Below the pieces are notes generated by a model. It ran no database searches, was not told the DNA's origin, and saw nothing but the letters and a program-made list of their open reading frames with translations. This document shows, piece by piece, positions 41,685-51,245 of a stretch of DNA of 52,152 nt. The stretch's first letter is position 1; each line of letters starts with the position of its first letter. This DNA is from Armatimonadetes bacterium 55-13 (GTDB taxonomy: Bacteria > Armatimonadota > Fimbriimonadia > Fimbriimonadales > Fimbriimonadaceae), in the NCBI GenBank assembly GCA_001898035.1, contig MKRX01000006.1, positions 893,369 to 945,520 of the forward strand. The letters are read 5' to 3'. The position numbers and the translations under genes were made by a program.

Positions 41685-43111
41685 CCGTTCCTCCCATTAC
41701 CAATCCATCCTTCGAATTGCCTCCAATCGAGCCTCCAAGACCGATTGAAGATCGGCCGCGTAACCCACTCGGCTGGATCGTGCTAGGCGTGCTGCTTTTC
41801 CTGATTTTTGCAAGTCAGCTTGCCAGCTATCTGACCCGCGACCAGACTCCCGAGGGGAAATACCTGGATGCTTATACCAAGCTTCAAGTAGCTGTGCGCC
41901 TAAAAGATGGAGTCAAGTCCACCCTTGGAACGGACGATGGAGGTGCGACACTCAGCAAGATTGCAGATGATGTAAAGGCGGATGCGGAAAAGAATGCCAC
42001 GGCGGCTCGTATCTACTCGGCGGCGCTCAGTGAGCAAGGAAAGGTCATCCCCGAAAAGGTAATCGCCACCCTCAAAGAGAGCGCCGAAAAACGAGATCAG
42101 ACATTCGCCGAGGTCTTCTCCGCTAAAGAGATCACTCCCGCCCGAGCCAAAGAAATCGAGCAAAAGCTAAAGGGGGGCGGTTTTATCAGCCAGTTGGCCA
42201 CCGTCCAAGCTTATGAAAAGGCTGGAGACAAGACCAAACGCAAGTCGCTGGACCAAGGAATCCCCTTTGAGGTTCGCATGGCGATTCTAGCCATGGTCAG
42301 CCTCGCCTTCATGCTCGGTATATTCCTTTGGATTGGCTACATCGTCCTGCGCACTCGGGGGCTATTCCAACCCCTTGGGTTCCCCCTAGCCCGGATTAGC
42401 TTGATCGATTCTGATCGTCTCGCGCTGCGTTGCGCTCAGATCTTCTGCATCTTCGTTGTGGCTCCAATCGGGATCGCCGTCTTGGGCGCCCCACTTAAAT
42501 CCCTGGGAACGACGGGACAAAACCTTGTCAGCCTTGTCACGTACGCCAGCATCATCTGCGGGACCCTGCTGCTTTTCCGAACAAAACTGTTCGGCAAACG
42601 GTTCACGCTTAAAGACATCGGCATTTCTCTTGATGCCAATTTGCCTAAGCACGTCCTCTGGGGACTCTGCACCGCCTGCGCAAATCTGCCCTTAGTGGTA
42701 ATTGCCAGCCTGATCGGCCAGAAAGTTTTCTCGTGGCTCCCCAATGCCGAACACCCAGTTACCGTCCAACTCCAAACTCAGAACGACTGGTTCACCACGT
42801 TGACCCTGATCCTGGTTGCCTCGGTGGGTGCACCCATTATTGAGGAGATCATGTTCCGTGGCACGCTGCTTCCCGCCCTTAACGGCCTGCTGGGCAAGCC
42901 TTGGCTTGCAATCGTTCTTCAAGGATTCATCTTCGCCATCATCCATCCTACGGGCGTTCCCGCATGGCTCCCCCTCGCCACCATTGGCGCCATGAGCGGA
43001 GTCCTAACACGCCAAACGGGCTCTTTGGTACCTTCCATCGCCATGCACGCCTTCCACAATTTCGGTACGTTGCTGATGGCAAAGGCCGCCCTGGGCTTTC
43101 TTGGATTCTAG
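41681..43111 (+). CDS. CPBP-family intramembrane metalloprotease with soluble N-terminal insert
   Basis: 476 residues from GTG 41681, which overlaps the upstream stop as GTGA; the frame is open upstream to 41606 inside the previous gene. One membrane segment (about 25-45) is followed by a charged, helical, non-membrane segment of roughly 130 residues. A further seven or so membrane segments follow. CPBP (Abi) motifs are visible: EEIMFRG near residue 387, a His in FAIIHP near 419, and the HAFHNF motif near 455. The CPBP family includes CAAX-type prenyl-protein proteases and bacterial members with roles in peptide processing and immunity. The substrate is unknown, as is the reason for the insert. 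It may work with the coupled DUF6785 permease. Confidence 0.86.
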   Translation: MTVPPITNPSFELPPIEPPRPIEDRPRNPLGWIVLGVLLFLIFASQLASYLTRDQTPEGKYLDAYTKLQVAVRLKDGVKSTLGTDDGGATLSKIADDVKADAEKNATAARIYSAALSEQGKVIPEKVIATLKESAEKRDQTFAEVFSAKEITPARAKEIEQKLKGGGFISQLATVQAYEKAGDKTKRKSLDQGIPFEVRMAILAMVSLAFMLGIFLWIGYIVLRTRGLFQPLGFPLARISLIDSDRLALRCAQIFCIFVVAPIGIAVLGAPLKSLGTTGQNLVSLVTYASIICGTLLLFRTKLFGKRFTLKDIGISLDANLPKHVLWGLCTACANLPLVVIASLIGQKVFSWLPNAEHPVTVQLQTQNDWFTTLTLILVASVGAPIIEEIMFRGTLLPALNGLLGKPWLAIVLQGFIFAIIHPTGVPAWLPLATIGAMSGVLTRQTGSLVPSIAMHAFHNFGTLLMAKAALGFLGF

Positions 43112-43142
43112 GCAGGGTAGCCCCATCGCGCATACTCACTCT

Positions 43143-45587
43143 GTGTCCGTCGTCCGTGTAGCCGATGTCGCCCTGGACCCTCGCTCTGGCGGGGCCGAGG
43201 CGGTGTACACGTACCGGGCCGATGACGATACGCAAATCGGTCAGGCTTATTTCGTACCCCTGGGAGCCAGGCCCGCGTTAGGCTACGTCACGGCAGTCTA
43301 CGATGCCACCGAGTCTGAGCTCGGCTTTTCCCTCGATTCGCTCCGTTCCCTGGAAGGGCGTATCGATAACCTCGCCCTCCCTGCTCAACTCATTGCTCTC
43401 GCAAAATTCGTCTCGGAGGAATACCTCTGCCCCCTGTCCGTAGCTCTTTCCGCGGCGACGCCTCCCAGCGTGCGCGAGCGGATCGTAACCGCTTGGAAAT
43501 TGATCGAAGTCCCTCTCAAACCCGAGGAGTTCAAGCTCACTCCGAACGACGATCAACCCTCCCTAACCACCGCCCAGCAAGAGACGCTCAGAACCCTGCA
43601 AGATTTGGGCGGACACCTCGTCGAATCGCCCACCAAGAAGATCCCCGCCAGCACCCTCAGAGTGCTCAAGCTCTTGCAAGCCAAGGGTTTGGTGACCCGG
43701 TCGCTACGTATCCAGCCATTCCAGGAGCGGAGAAAAGGCAAAGAGTTTCTCGCCCTTACTCCGGACGCGAACAAGCTCGAAGCCTTTCTCAAGAAAGAGG
43801 GCAAGCGAAAACCGGCTCAAGCGCTTACGCTCATGCGCCTTCAGGGAACGGACCACGCTTACCTCAGCCCATCCGAAATCAAAGCATTGGCCGGAGTGAC
43901 CGAGACCACCATCCGGGCATTGGTCGATTCAGGACTCCTCACTCCGGTCGATGAAGAGCACGTCAAACTTTCCAAGCCGCCAAAGCCAAGTCGTTACCAG
44001 CAACTCGCCATCGACGCCGTCGCCGAATCGGTGCGGAGCGGCGAGCCCAATTCTTACCTCCTCTTTGGGGTAACGGGCTCCGGCAAAACCGAGGTCTATC
44101 TGCGCCTGGCGGCGGAGGCTCTGAAAATGGGTCGCCGCGTCCTCTACCTCGTTCCCGAAATCGCCCTCGCTACTCAATCCATCGCCCAGTTGCGGGAGCG
44201 ATTCGGAAAAGGTGTGGCCATCCTGCACTCGGAACTCTCCCCGAGCGAACGCCTCCAGAATTGGATGAAGGTCCGCGAAGGGGATATCTCGATCGTTCTT
44301 GGTGCTCGCTCCGCTCTCTTTGCCCCCCTTAGCAATCTCGGTCTGATCGTGGTGGATGAGGAACACGAAGCAAGCTACAAACAAGAATCCGCACCACGCT
44401 ACCACGCCAAACGGTTGGCAACCTTTCTCGCCGAGCAGCATGGATGCCCGGTTGTCTTTGGATCGGCAACCCCTTCCATCGAGAGTTTCTATGAAGCCGA
44501 CCATGAGAAACTGACGCTCCTCAGCCTCCCTGAGCGCGCCGCTAGTGCCACCCTGCCCGTTGTTGATATTGAGAATTTGGCCGATGGTTACCGAGCTGGC
44601 AAGCCATCGATTCTGTCAGAAGATCTCCACATCCGGCTCGAACAAACGCTGGAAAAAGGCGAACAAGCCATCCTCTTCCTGAATCGCCGTGCCTATGCTC
44701 CTTTCATCATTTGCCGAGACTGCGGCCATCAGATGCTTTGCCCGCGCTGCTCGGTATCCCTCTCGTTCCACCGTAGGGACGTCATGTTGCGTTGTCATCA
44801 TTGCGGTTTCCAGACTCGGCCCCCGGAGGTCTGTCCCGCCTGTCATGGAATCCGCCTCAAACCCTTCGGCGTGGGAACGGAGAAAGTGGAAGAAGGGGTC
44901 AAAGAACTCTTCCCGGAGGCAAGAGTTGCTCGACTAGATCGAGACGTTGCCCGAAAGAAGGGCGCACTGGAGTCCATCCTCGCCGGATTCCGCGCCGGGG
45001 ACCTAGACATCTTGGTGGGAACCCAAATGGTGGCAAAGGGGCTAGACTTCCCGAATGTCACCCTGGTCGGAGTCATTGCGGCCGATGTCTCCCTGAACAT
45101 TCCCGATTTCCGCTCATCGGAGAGAACCTTCCAACTCCTCTCCCAAGTCGCCGGCCGCGCCGGCAGGGGAAGTCGCCCGGGCCAAGTCGTGGTCCAGACG
45201 TTTAATCCTGATCATATTGCCGTCGAAACCTCGAAGTCGCACAACTTTCTCGCCTTCTATGAATCTCTCAAACAGGAAAGAGAACAGGCTGGCTATCCAC
45301 CCTTCCGTCGACTGATAAACGTCGTCCTGAGTGGCGAAAACCGCAATGATGTAGTCGAAGCCTCTCATGAAGTTCGCGAGAGGATCGAAAAAGAAAATAA
45401 CCCCGATTTAGAAATTCTTGGCCCTGCCGATTGCCCGCTCGAACGTTTGCACAATCGCTGGCGGCGACATGTCCTCATCAAGCTCGACCCAGAAATCCCT
45501 ACCCAAGTCGTAGGCAATGCCCTCCTCGGATTTCAGCCAAAAGGAATCCAGACGGTGGTCGATGTCGATCCCTACAGCTTGATGTAG
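43143..45587 (+). CDS. priA: Primosomal protein N' (replication restart helicase PriA)
   Basis: 814 residues from GTG 43143; the frame is open from a TTG at 43101 that overlaps the previous gene, but the family usually begins close to the VALDP segment. The 3'-DNA-binding domain is at the N-terminus (ADVALDP), followed by a winged helix. The helicase core has Walker A GVTGSGKTEVYLR and motif II DEEHEASYKQE, followed by the zinc-binding region with eight Cys (C-x2-C, C-x2-C, C-x2-C, C-x2-C) near residues 526-570. PriA recognises stalled forks and loads the replicative helicase. The stop codon lies in a palindrome shared with the convergent gene. The preceding two genes are membrane proteins, so the operon link is unlikely to be functional. 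Confidence 0.94.
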   Translation: MSVVRVADVALDPRSGGAEAVYTYRADDDTQIGQAYFVPLGARPALGYVTAVYDATESELGFSLDSLRSLEGRIDNLALPAQLIALAKFVSEEYLCPLSVALSAATPPSVRERIVTAWKLIEVPLKPEEFKLTPNDDQPSLTTAQQETLRTLQDLGGHLVESPTKKIPASTLRVLKLLQAKGLVTRSLRIQPFQERRKGKEFLALTPDANKLEAFLKKEGKRKPAQALTLMRLQGTDHAYLSPSEIKALAGVTETTIRALVDSGLLTPVDEEHVKLSKPPKPSRYQQLAIDAVAESVRSGEPNSYLLFGVTGSGKTEVYLRLAAEALKMGRRVLYLVPEIALATQSIAQLRERFGKGVAILHSELSPSERLQNWMKVREGDISIVLGARSALFAPLSNLGLIVVDEEHEASYKQESAPRYHAKRLATFLAEQHGCPVVFGSATPSIESFYEADHEKLTLLSLPERAASATLPVVDIENLADGYRAGKPSILSEDLHIRLEQTLEKGEQAILFLNRRAYAPFIICRDCGHQMLCPRCSVSLSFHRRDVMLRCHHCGFQTRPPEVCPACHGIRLKPFGVGTEKVEEGVKELFPEARVARLDRDVARKKGALESILAGFRAGDLDILVGTQMVAKGLDFPNVTLVGVIAADVSLNIPDFRSSERTFQLLSQVAGRAGRGSRPGQVVVQTFNPDHIAVETSKSHNFLAFYESLKQEREQAGYPPFRRLINVVLSGENRNDVVEASHEVRERIEKENNPDLEILGPADCPLERLHNRWRRHVLIKLDPEIPTQVVGNALLGFQPKGIQTVVDVDPYSLM

Positions 45588-45594
45588 GGCCCTA
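45585..45594. repeat. Palindrome containing both convergent stop codons
   Basis: TAGGGCCCTA is self-complementary. The first three bases are the priA stop (TAG) and the last three are the reverse complement of the outer-membrane gene's stop (TAG). Confidence 0.6.
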
Positions 45595-48159
45595 GCCGCC
45601 GAAGTTGAAGTTAAGTTCGAGGTCGAACCCGTTAGAACGATAGGCCCCGCTCAACGAGGAGTCGTTGTTCAAAACCCGTCGCATCTTGTAGCTGCCTACC
45701 AGCGCGACGTTTCGATAAAGCTGATACTCGTAGAACATGCCCACAAAGCTCTCGGACTGAGGCAGATATCCAGAGGTGCGCCCGACATTGAATTGAAAAC
45801 TGGCGTTGGACCGAGGATTGATCTTGAACCGCAGGAATCCATCGACGCCGTAGCTGTCTTGAGAGTACGTCGTCTGCTGCCCGGAGATCAGACTTGTTAA
45901 ACCCAGACGGTAAGACCAAGGTCCACGTGGATTGCCCATCAATCCAAAGTCGAGAGAAGTTGCTTCGGACCGCGCGGTCGCGCCATAAAACTTCGTCGAA
46001 GTTCGATCGACGCTCGAGGTCAAAAGGGTGTTCCCCCCCAGATCCCAAGTAAATCCAAGTCCAAACGCGTTCGTCTCAGAATTTGAGTTGTAACCGCCGG
46101 AGGAACTGGACTGATAATAGCGACCGTTAAGAGAGAGCTTGGAGCTGAGCCGATAGTTGGGATTGAACGTCAAAAGCCGGTAGTCGCTGGCCCCGGAAAT
46201 GTAAGAAGAACTGCTCGCCGAGCTAGAAAATCCGCTTCCGTTATAGCCAATTCCCGTTCCGTTGTTAAAGCTTCCAGCCGTTGAAAGGGAACCGCTGTCG
46301 CTCATCGTATAGCTGGCGTCGAAATCGAACGGCCCCGACCCCGGCTTGTAACTGGTGGAGAGAGTGATGTCGTTTCCCTTACCTGACTCAGATCCAAGCT
46401 TCGTAGAACTCAAACTCGTTCGGGTTCCGAAGAACCACCCGCTCGATGTTGTGTAATCGGCAATCAGGCGAATCGCGTTAAGCTCCAAGCTCTCTTGAGA
46501 CACCGAAGTACCGTCGATAACGGGTCCGACTCCACTTTGTCGTTCCAGCGCCAGACGGGTATTTAGGTGACCAAACGATTTTGACATCGAAAGGGTCGTT
46601 GAATCCAGGCGAGTGTCGTTGGAAGCGTAGTTAGATTGCGATCGATTGTGTTCCAGCGACCACGTGATTCCTTTGCTGGTGGGAGGCGTAAAGGTCACAT
46701 ACGCCCGCTGGTTCGCGTACTTGGATTCATTAACCACCATTTCGTTGTTGCTGCTTACCGTTCGATAGGTGATCTCGCTGGTCGTGGAACTCAGACCCCA
46801 GGTGTAATTCTTCTTCTTGTAGTCCAGCCCCAGATCAAGTGCCTTCTCGTTTCGGTTAAAACTACGGCTCTCAACCGTTACAAAGTCATCGGGCACGTTT
46901 CGAAGGTTGCCTCGCAGCTTGAAATCGCCGAACGAGTATTCGCCTTTAACTCCTCGGGCGGTGCCTTTGAGCGGATTGATCCCATTGCTGAGTTCGCCGG
47001 TGGCTTGGCTGTACTGTAGAAATCCCTTCTTGCCCAATGGCAATCGGTAATCCACACCGATCACCCTGCGGTCGCCGTCAATGGTCTGAACCGGCTTGGG
47101 AGTGTAAGTGATCTGAACTTCCAGGGTCGAAGGGATCGCCCGGGTCATGTAGATCAACGCGTAGATGGGATTTCCCTTGCTGTCCTGTCCAAAAATGTAA
47201 TCAACGTTGGGGACCTGAATCACCCCGTTGACCTTCACGATGATCGGTCGGGTCGTTAAAGGCTCGAAATCGAGCAGGTATGGAGAATCGGGAGAGCCCT
47301 GTCCCTGAAAGAGTTGGGTCGTGCTATTGAGGCCAGTGCCGCCACCCGTCTTCTGTTCGATGGCCGTGAATCCTACGCGACCGTATTGACCCATGTCGTA
47401 AGACATCCCCGCACCCTGCACCGTGCCCGAACTGTGATTAAAGCCAAGTGTCTCGTATGAGACGACGATGGTGCTCGTGGGCGCGATCATTTTGGAAACG
47501 AAGTTGATCGTTCCGATCTGGTAGTTGATCGTATAGTCCAACCCCTGCTTCATGTCGATCCCGTCGACCTTCACTTCTTCGGAGTCGTTGACGATTTGGG
47601 AGTCGCCGATATAATACGGTCCCACCGAGTTGGAACCCTGAATACTTCGGGTGCGTGCAGAACTCTTCGCCTCGGTGCGAAGAGCCTTGATCGCAAATCG
47701 GCCCTTCTTGTATCCAGCCGTTGCGCCGCTAAGCGTTTTCGTATAACGGGCAAAGTCGTTGGTATTTAAGAGTGAAACACTCGTCAGGTCGCCGTAGCCC
47801 AGCTCAAATCCACTCTTCGCATAGCTAAGCCAGATTCTTTTCGATTGGGGGTCGTTGTACCGGTTGTCGGTCAACGTCATATTGAAGTTAAAGATCCCCA
47901 GCACCTTGTTGCCAACCAAAGTGACTTGCCCGGTGTCGGTGAAGGTTTTCCCTCCCTCCCCGTAGTAGTTATAGGACTCAAAGGCGTCGCGATCACCCGT
48001 GACGGCGTGGCGGTGATAGCCCAGAGATCGGCGTCCCGTAATGTCGATGCGTCGCCATATCTCTTTGTCGAACCAGTCGAAGATGGGAGGCATCGTGGCG
48101 TGGGCGGCGCTTGCGCCAGCCAGCAAAAACCCAACCACAGCTCCTTTGCCTATGACCAT
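45592..48159 (-). CDS. Large outer-membrane beta-barrel protein, unknown function
   Basis: 855 residues with a signal peptide (about 1-22). Most of the rest alternates polar and hydrophobic residues, with Tyr/Ser/Gly-rich strands typical of barrels. Two segments near residues 200-240 and 315-345 have the pattern G-x-DYtInY-x-x-GtI and D-Y-I-F, followed by a strand with YET or YTP. These are common in SprA-like and other large outer-membrane assembly or adhesion proteins. The C-terminus (GFDLELNFNFGG) is strand-like but lacks a terminal Phe. I do not recognise a named family. It lies upstream of no related gene, but the CsaB and DUF5693 genes in the same direction suggest surface biogenesis. 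A Ser-rich stretch occurs near residues 620-660. Confidence 0.72.
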   Translation of the reverse strand: MVIGKGAVVGFLLAGASAAHATMPPIFDWFDKEIWRRIDITGRRSLGYHRHAVTGDRDAFESYNYYGEGGKTFTDTGQVTLVGNKVLGIFNFNMTLTDNRYNDPQSKRIWLSYAKSGFELGYGDLTSVSLLNTNDFARYTKTLSGATAGYKKGRFAIKALRTEAKSSARTRSIQGSNSVGPYYIGDSQIVNDSEEVKVDGIDMKQGLDYTINYQIGTINFVSKMIAPTSTIVVSYETLGFNHSSGTVQGAGMSYDMGQYGRVGFTAIEQKTGGGTGLNSTTQLFQGQGSPDSPYLLDFEPLTTRPIIVKVNGVIQVPNVDYIFGQDSKGNPIYALIYMTRAIPSTLEVQITYTPKPVQTIDGDRRVIGVDYRLPLGKKGFLQYSQATGELSNGINPLKGTARGVKGEYSFGDFKLRGNLRNVPDDFVTVESRSFNRNEKALDLGLDYKKKNYTWGLSSTTSEITYRTVSSNNEMVVNESKYANQRAYVTFTPPTSKGITWSLEHNRSQSNYASNDTRLDSTTLSMSKSFGHLNTRLALERQSGVGPVIDGTSVSQESLELNAIRLIADYTTSSGWFFGTRTSLSSTKLGSESGKGNDITLSTSYKPGSGPFDFDASYTMSDSGSLSTAGSFNNGTGIGYNGSGFSSSASSSSYISGASDYRLLTFNPNYRLSSKLSLNGRYYQSSSSGGYNSNSETNAFGLGFTWDLGGNTLLTSSVDRTSTKFYGATARSEATSLDFGLMGNPRGPWSYRLGLTSLISGQQTTYSQDSYGVDGFLRFKINPRSNASFQFNVGRTSGYLPQSESFVGMFYEYQLYRNVALVGSYKMRRVLNNDSSLSGAYRSNGFDLELNFNFGG

Positions 48160-48231
48160 CGACTTGATTTAGTAAGTTTGACGCGCCGAAACGCAGTTCG
48201 CGTTCGTCTTCGGGAATTCACCGAAGCTTCA

Positions 48232-49308
48232 CTATATTCTAGCGGAGCCTGGAACAAGCCCTTCGAGAATCTCGATGTTTTGCTGGGCAAGCTGTCTCAT
48301 TTCCTCTTGTTTGCGCCGCATGATCGCCTCATTCTTTTCACGATCCTTCATGAAAGCCATGAACGACTCGAAGAGCCGCTGAGCCGAGAGTCCGGTGACG
48401 TTGGGAGCCGCTTGGATGCCCAAAAGCTTGGCAAAGGCCGTCACCTTTGGATCGTAACTAACCATAAAAGGCGGTACGCCCATGGTTGCCGCCAAGATGC
48501 CGGCATGCAGCCGCATCGCAATCACCGACTCAAGGCGGCCCATGCGCTGCTGCAGTTGCATGGGGGTAGCCACCTTTCGCATATCCGGGATCTTGCCGCC
48601 TTGCGCTTTGCTAATCTCAGAAATCAGGGGGCCATCGTGCATTCGATCCATTTCGATAAACACCGGCATTATCTGCGCCTGAAAGAGGAGCCTGGCCAAC
48701 TCTCCGAAGAGGTTCTTGATTTCGTCCTTCTTGCCGTGTGGCCGAACCGAGATGCCGACCGCTTTCATCCCGCCCACATTAAATCCTTGGACGTCAGACT
48801 CGGCAGGCTGAGGTAGAAGAAAGGCATTGTCGGCCGTTACTCGGATCGGACGGTTCACGCCCAGCGCCTTCAGCGTGCTCATGGAATCGGGGTCGCGAAC
48901 GCAAATCGCGTCTGCCATGCCGAATGCCGAAGCTGCCCACCGCTTGCCGAGAAAGGTTGTAAGCGGACCAACGCCCTGACCTAAGAAAACGACCTTCTTA
49001 CCCTTACTCTTCGCAATCTTGACGAGCTGCCCGTAGTAGGCGACGCTCTTCACGCTGCTGGCATCCTGAAAGATGCTGCCACCAGGAAAAACCAAGACGT
49101 CATGGCTTTCGATCGCGGTTTTGTACGCGTTAAGGTCGCGCCTGTCGAATGATCGAAGTCCATAGTTGCGGTTGGTTTCTTCAGGGCTTCCACTCATCAC
49201 GGTGACGTTGTGAGAGGTGTTCCCGAGCCCATGGATAAACCCCAGGAGAATTGCGTCGTCTCCTAGGTTTCCTGCACCAAAATATCCTGCTAGCAGTAGG
49301 TTAGCCAC
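48232..49308 (-). CDS. csaB: Polysaccharide pyruvyl transferase (CsaB-like)
   Basis: 358 residues. The N-terminus has the typical GYFGAGNLGDDAILLG nucleotide-sugar-like start. FPGGSIFQD and GQGVGPL follow, and later RLHAGILAATMG-PPF, the signature of CsaB. The family transfers a pyruvyl group from phosphoenolpyruvate to a wall polymer, which then binds SLH domains of surface-layer or outer-membrane proteins. Its start overlaps the end of the DUF5693 gene by eight bases, a pairing also known in Firmicutes. This suggests that a pyruvylated secondary wall polymer is present here. No SLH-domain protein is in this window. Confidence 0.9.
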   Translation of the reverse strand: MANLLLAGYFGAGNLGDDAILLGFIHGLGNTSHNVTVMSGSPEETNRNYGLRSFDRRDLNAYKTAIESHDVLVFPGGSIFQDASSVKSVAYYGQLVKIAKSKGKKVVFLGQGVGPLTTFLGKRWAASAFGMADAICVRDPDSMSTLKALGVNRPIRVTADNAFLLPQPAESDVQGFNVGGMKAVGISVRPHGKKDEIKNLFGELARLLFQAQIMPVFIEMDRMHDGPLISEISKAQGGKIPDMRKVATPMQLQQRMGRLESVIAMRLHAGILAATMGVPPFMVSYDPKVTAFAKLLGIQAAPNVTGLSAQRLFESFMAFMKDREKNEAIMRRKQEEMRQLAQQNIEILEGLVPGSARI

Positions 49309-51178
49309 GTTGTAAAGCTTCTCCCTCGCCCTTTGCTAGAGATCGTCGGACCAATCCCCAAGCCAAAAACCCGATAATACACCCCGGAACAAGAGCGACA
49401 CAGTTTCGTAACAGACTTAGCGCGACCGGGGTGTGGATGTGGCAAAGCGTATTCACAATATCCGTCTGACCGATCGCTCCAATTGTAAGCACCAGCGCCG
49501 TCCAAGGCGCGAGCTTAACCACGTTCTTCTTACGCTGCCAGAGCAGCATTCCGATCCCAACGATGAGCATTGGGTGTCCAATTAGGAAGGATTTTGTCCG
49601 TGGTCGCACGAAAAGAACCGCGTCGAGAATGTTTCGGAACTTCAATTCCAAATCACTCACCCCCGCCGGATTATCGTTGCCCGTTCGGCTATTCATGAAC
49701 ATCAGGGCTACCAGGACAGCGATCGAGAGGAGGGCCGCACCCCACGTGATCGGATTTCGCATCGCCGCTTTTAAGTCCACGTATCGAGCCGCTAGGTAGT
49801 AACCAACCACGAAGATAGGCGCGAATACCGCCACCTTGATTCCCTTGAACTCGCTCGCTTTCACGAAATAGGGCAATCCGTTGAGCATTCCGGCCACCGC
49901 AAGGCCGCCCACCAGACTCACCGCGCAAACGAGGAGAAACTCCGGCAAGATATGTTTGCCGTCCCGACCGTCCAAGATGAGAAACGACGCGATCGGAAAC
50001 ACCATCGCCGCCGCCAGAGCCGCAAAGGGACGCCCGGAATTCGTGAAAGATGCCAAGCAAACCAGCGCGAACAAGCCGGTCAACACATAGGCCGGCGTTC
50101 GGAAGCCAAAGAGTGAGGTAATGACGAAGTAAGCAGTGGGAATGACGGTGAGCGCGATAACGAGCTTGAGAATTGAGGGCACTTCCGAATCTTCGAAAGG
50201 CCGTGCCACCCCCATATCACCCCCCTCCTTTCGAATTTCGTCGTTAATGGACTTGATAAATTCGGCAAAGTCGTTGAGGGGATTTGGAGAAGCGTTGGTG
50301 ACCGGACGAACGAGCAGAATCCGCATGTTCCGTTCCCGGGCCGCCTTGGCGTAACGGTCGATGGCATCCGCCAAGGGCAATTTGTCCAATTCTGCGGTCT
50401 GAGCAGAATGGAGCCGGACCACAATCTCGGGGGCTTCCGCCAACACGTTCGCGTCGCCGCCGATCTTCGTGAACTCGGGCGAGGCGTAAAGCATTCCGTT
50501 CGCTTGCAACGCCTTCACGGTAGCGTCCAGGGAGTTCCGCCGTCCCAAAACCTGATCGCCCTGAGGGAGAAACACCGATGCGCCCAGAGATTTCGCCCAC
50601 TTAAGCGACTCGGTCACGTAAGTTGAGGTCACCCCGGTCGGATTGGAAAGACGGCAGATGATTCCGAGATTCGCCTTTTGCGCGAGCTGAGCGACGCTCG
50701 GATTTAAGCCAATCGCCGTTTGGCGAATCAAACTCGGGCTCGCAAATTCGACTCGAACGACGCTTTCCTCGCCCTCTTGGCCGGTAACGACCTTCATGTC
50801 GTTGAATCGCGTCTTTAAACCTTGCTTGACTCGATCTGCAAGAGCTTCGACCGCCTTGGTGGAACTCACCACGCGGTCTTGCCGAAGCGTGAGTTCATTG
50901 CCGGTGAGATTCGCATACCCTTCCGCGATCAGGTCGTAAACAGTCTCTTCGCCAAGCACCAGCGCCCCAAGCCCCTGTTCCTTGAGATTGAGAAGCGCCT
51001 TATCTACGGACTCACCCTGGCTCGCCGCCAACGCTTCCACCGTTTCATATTCCACCGCGATCGTAACCGCTTTGTTCTTGGACTCGACTTGGTGTCGCTT
51101 CAAGATCGAGTAGCCGGAAGCAAGGGCCGTGAGGGCGATACAAGGCAGAAGCCAAATGGGGATGGCGGGTCGGTTCAT
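49301..51178 (-). CDS. DUF5693-family membrane protein
   Basis: 625 residues. An N-terminal membrane segment (about 9-26) is followed by a soluble region (about 40-330) with beta-alpha alternation reminiscent of a barrel or sugar-active domain (GALVLGEETVYDL; ASVFLPQGDQVLGRRN). About nine membrane segments follow (about 340-610). DUF5693 proteins are typically encoded beside csaB, as here, with an 8-base overlap. They are thought to take part in making or exporting the wall polymer that CsaB modifies, but the exact reaction is not known. TACAAT, 16 bases before the ATG, may be a -10 element giving a short leader. Confidence 0.85.
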   Translation of the reverse strand: MNRPAIPIWLLPCIALTALASGYSILKRHQVESKNKAVTIAVEYETVEALAASQGESVDKALLNLKEQGLGALVLGEETVYDLIAEGYANLTGNELTLRQDRVVSSTKAVEALADRVKQGLKTRFNDMKVVTGQEGEESVVRVEFASPSLIRQTAIGLNPSVAQLAQKANLGIICRLSNPTGVTSTYVTESLKWAKSLGASVFLPQGDQVLGRRNSLDATVKALQANGMLYASPEFTKIGGDANVLAEAPEIVVRLHSAQTAELDKLPLADAIDRYAKAARERNMRILLVRPVTNASPNPLNDFAEFIKSINDEIRKEGGDMGVARPFEDSEVPSILKLVIALTVIPTAYFVITSLFGFRTPAYVLTGLFALVCLASFTNSGRPFAALAAAMVFPIASFLILDGRDGKHILPEFLLVCAVSLVGGLAVAGMLNGLPYFVKASEFKGIKVAVFAPIFVVGYYLAARYVDLKAAMRNPITWGAALLSIAVLVALMFMNSRTGNDNPAGVSDLELKFRNILDAVLFVRPRTKSFLIGHPMLIVGIGMLLWQRKKNVVKLAPWTALVLTIGAIGQTDIVNTLCHIHTPVALSLLRNCVALVPGCIIGFLAWGLVRRSLAKGEGEALQRG

Positions 51179-51245
51179 AGGAAATGCCAGTGGGATTGTA
51201 GCCCCAACGCTCGCGTGTTCATCGCTCGGCCTAGGGCAGATTCAG

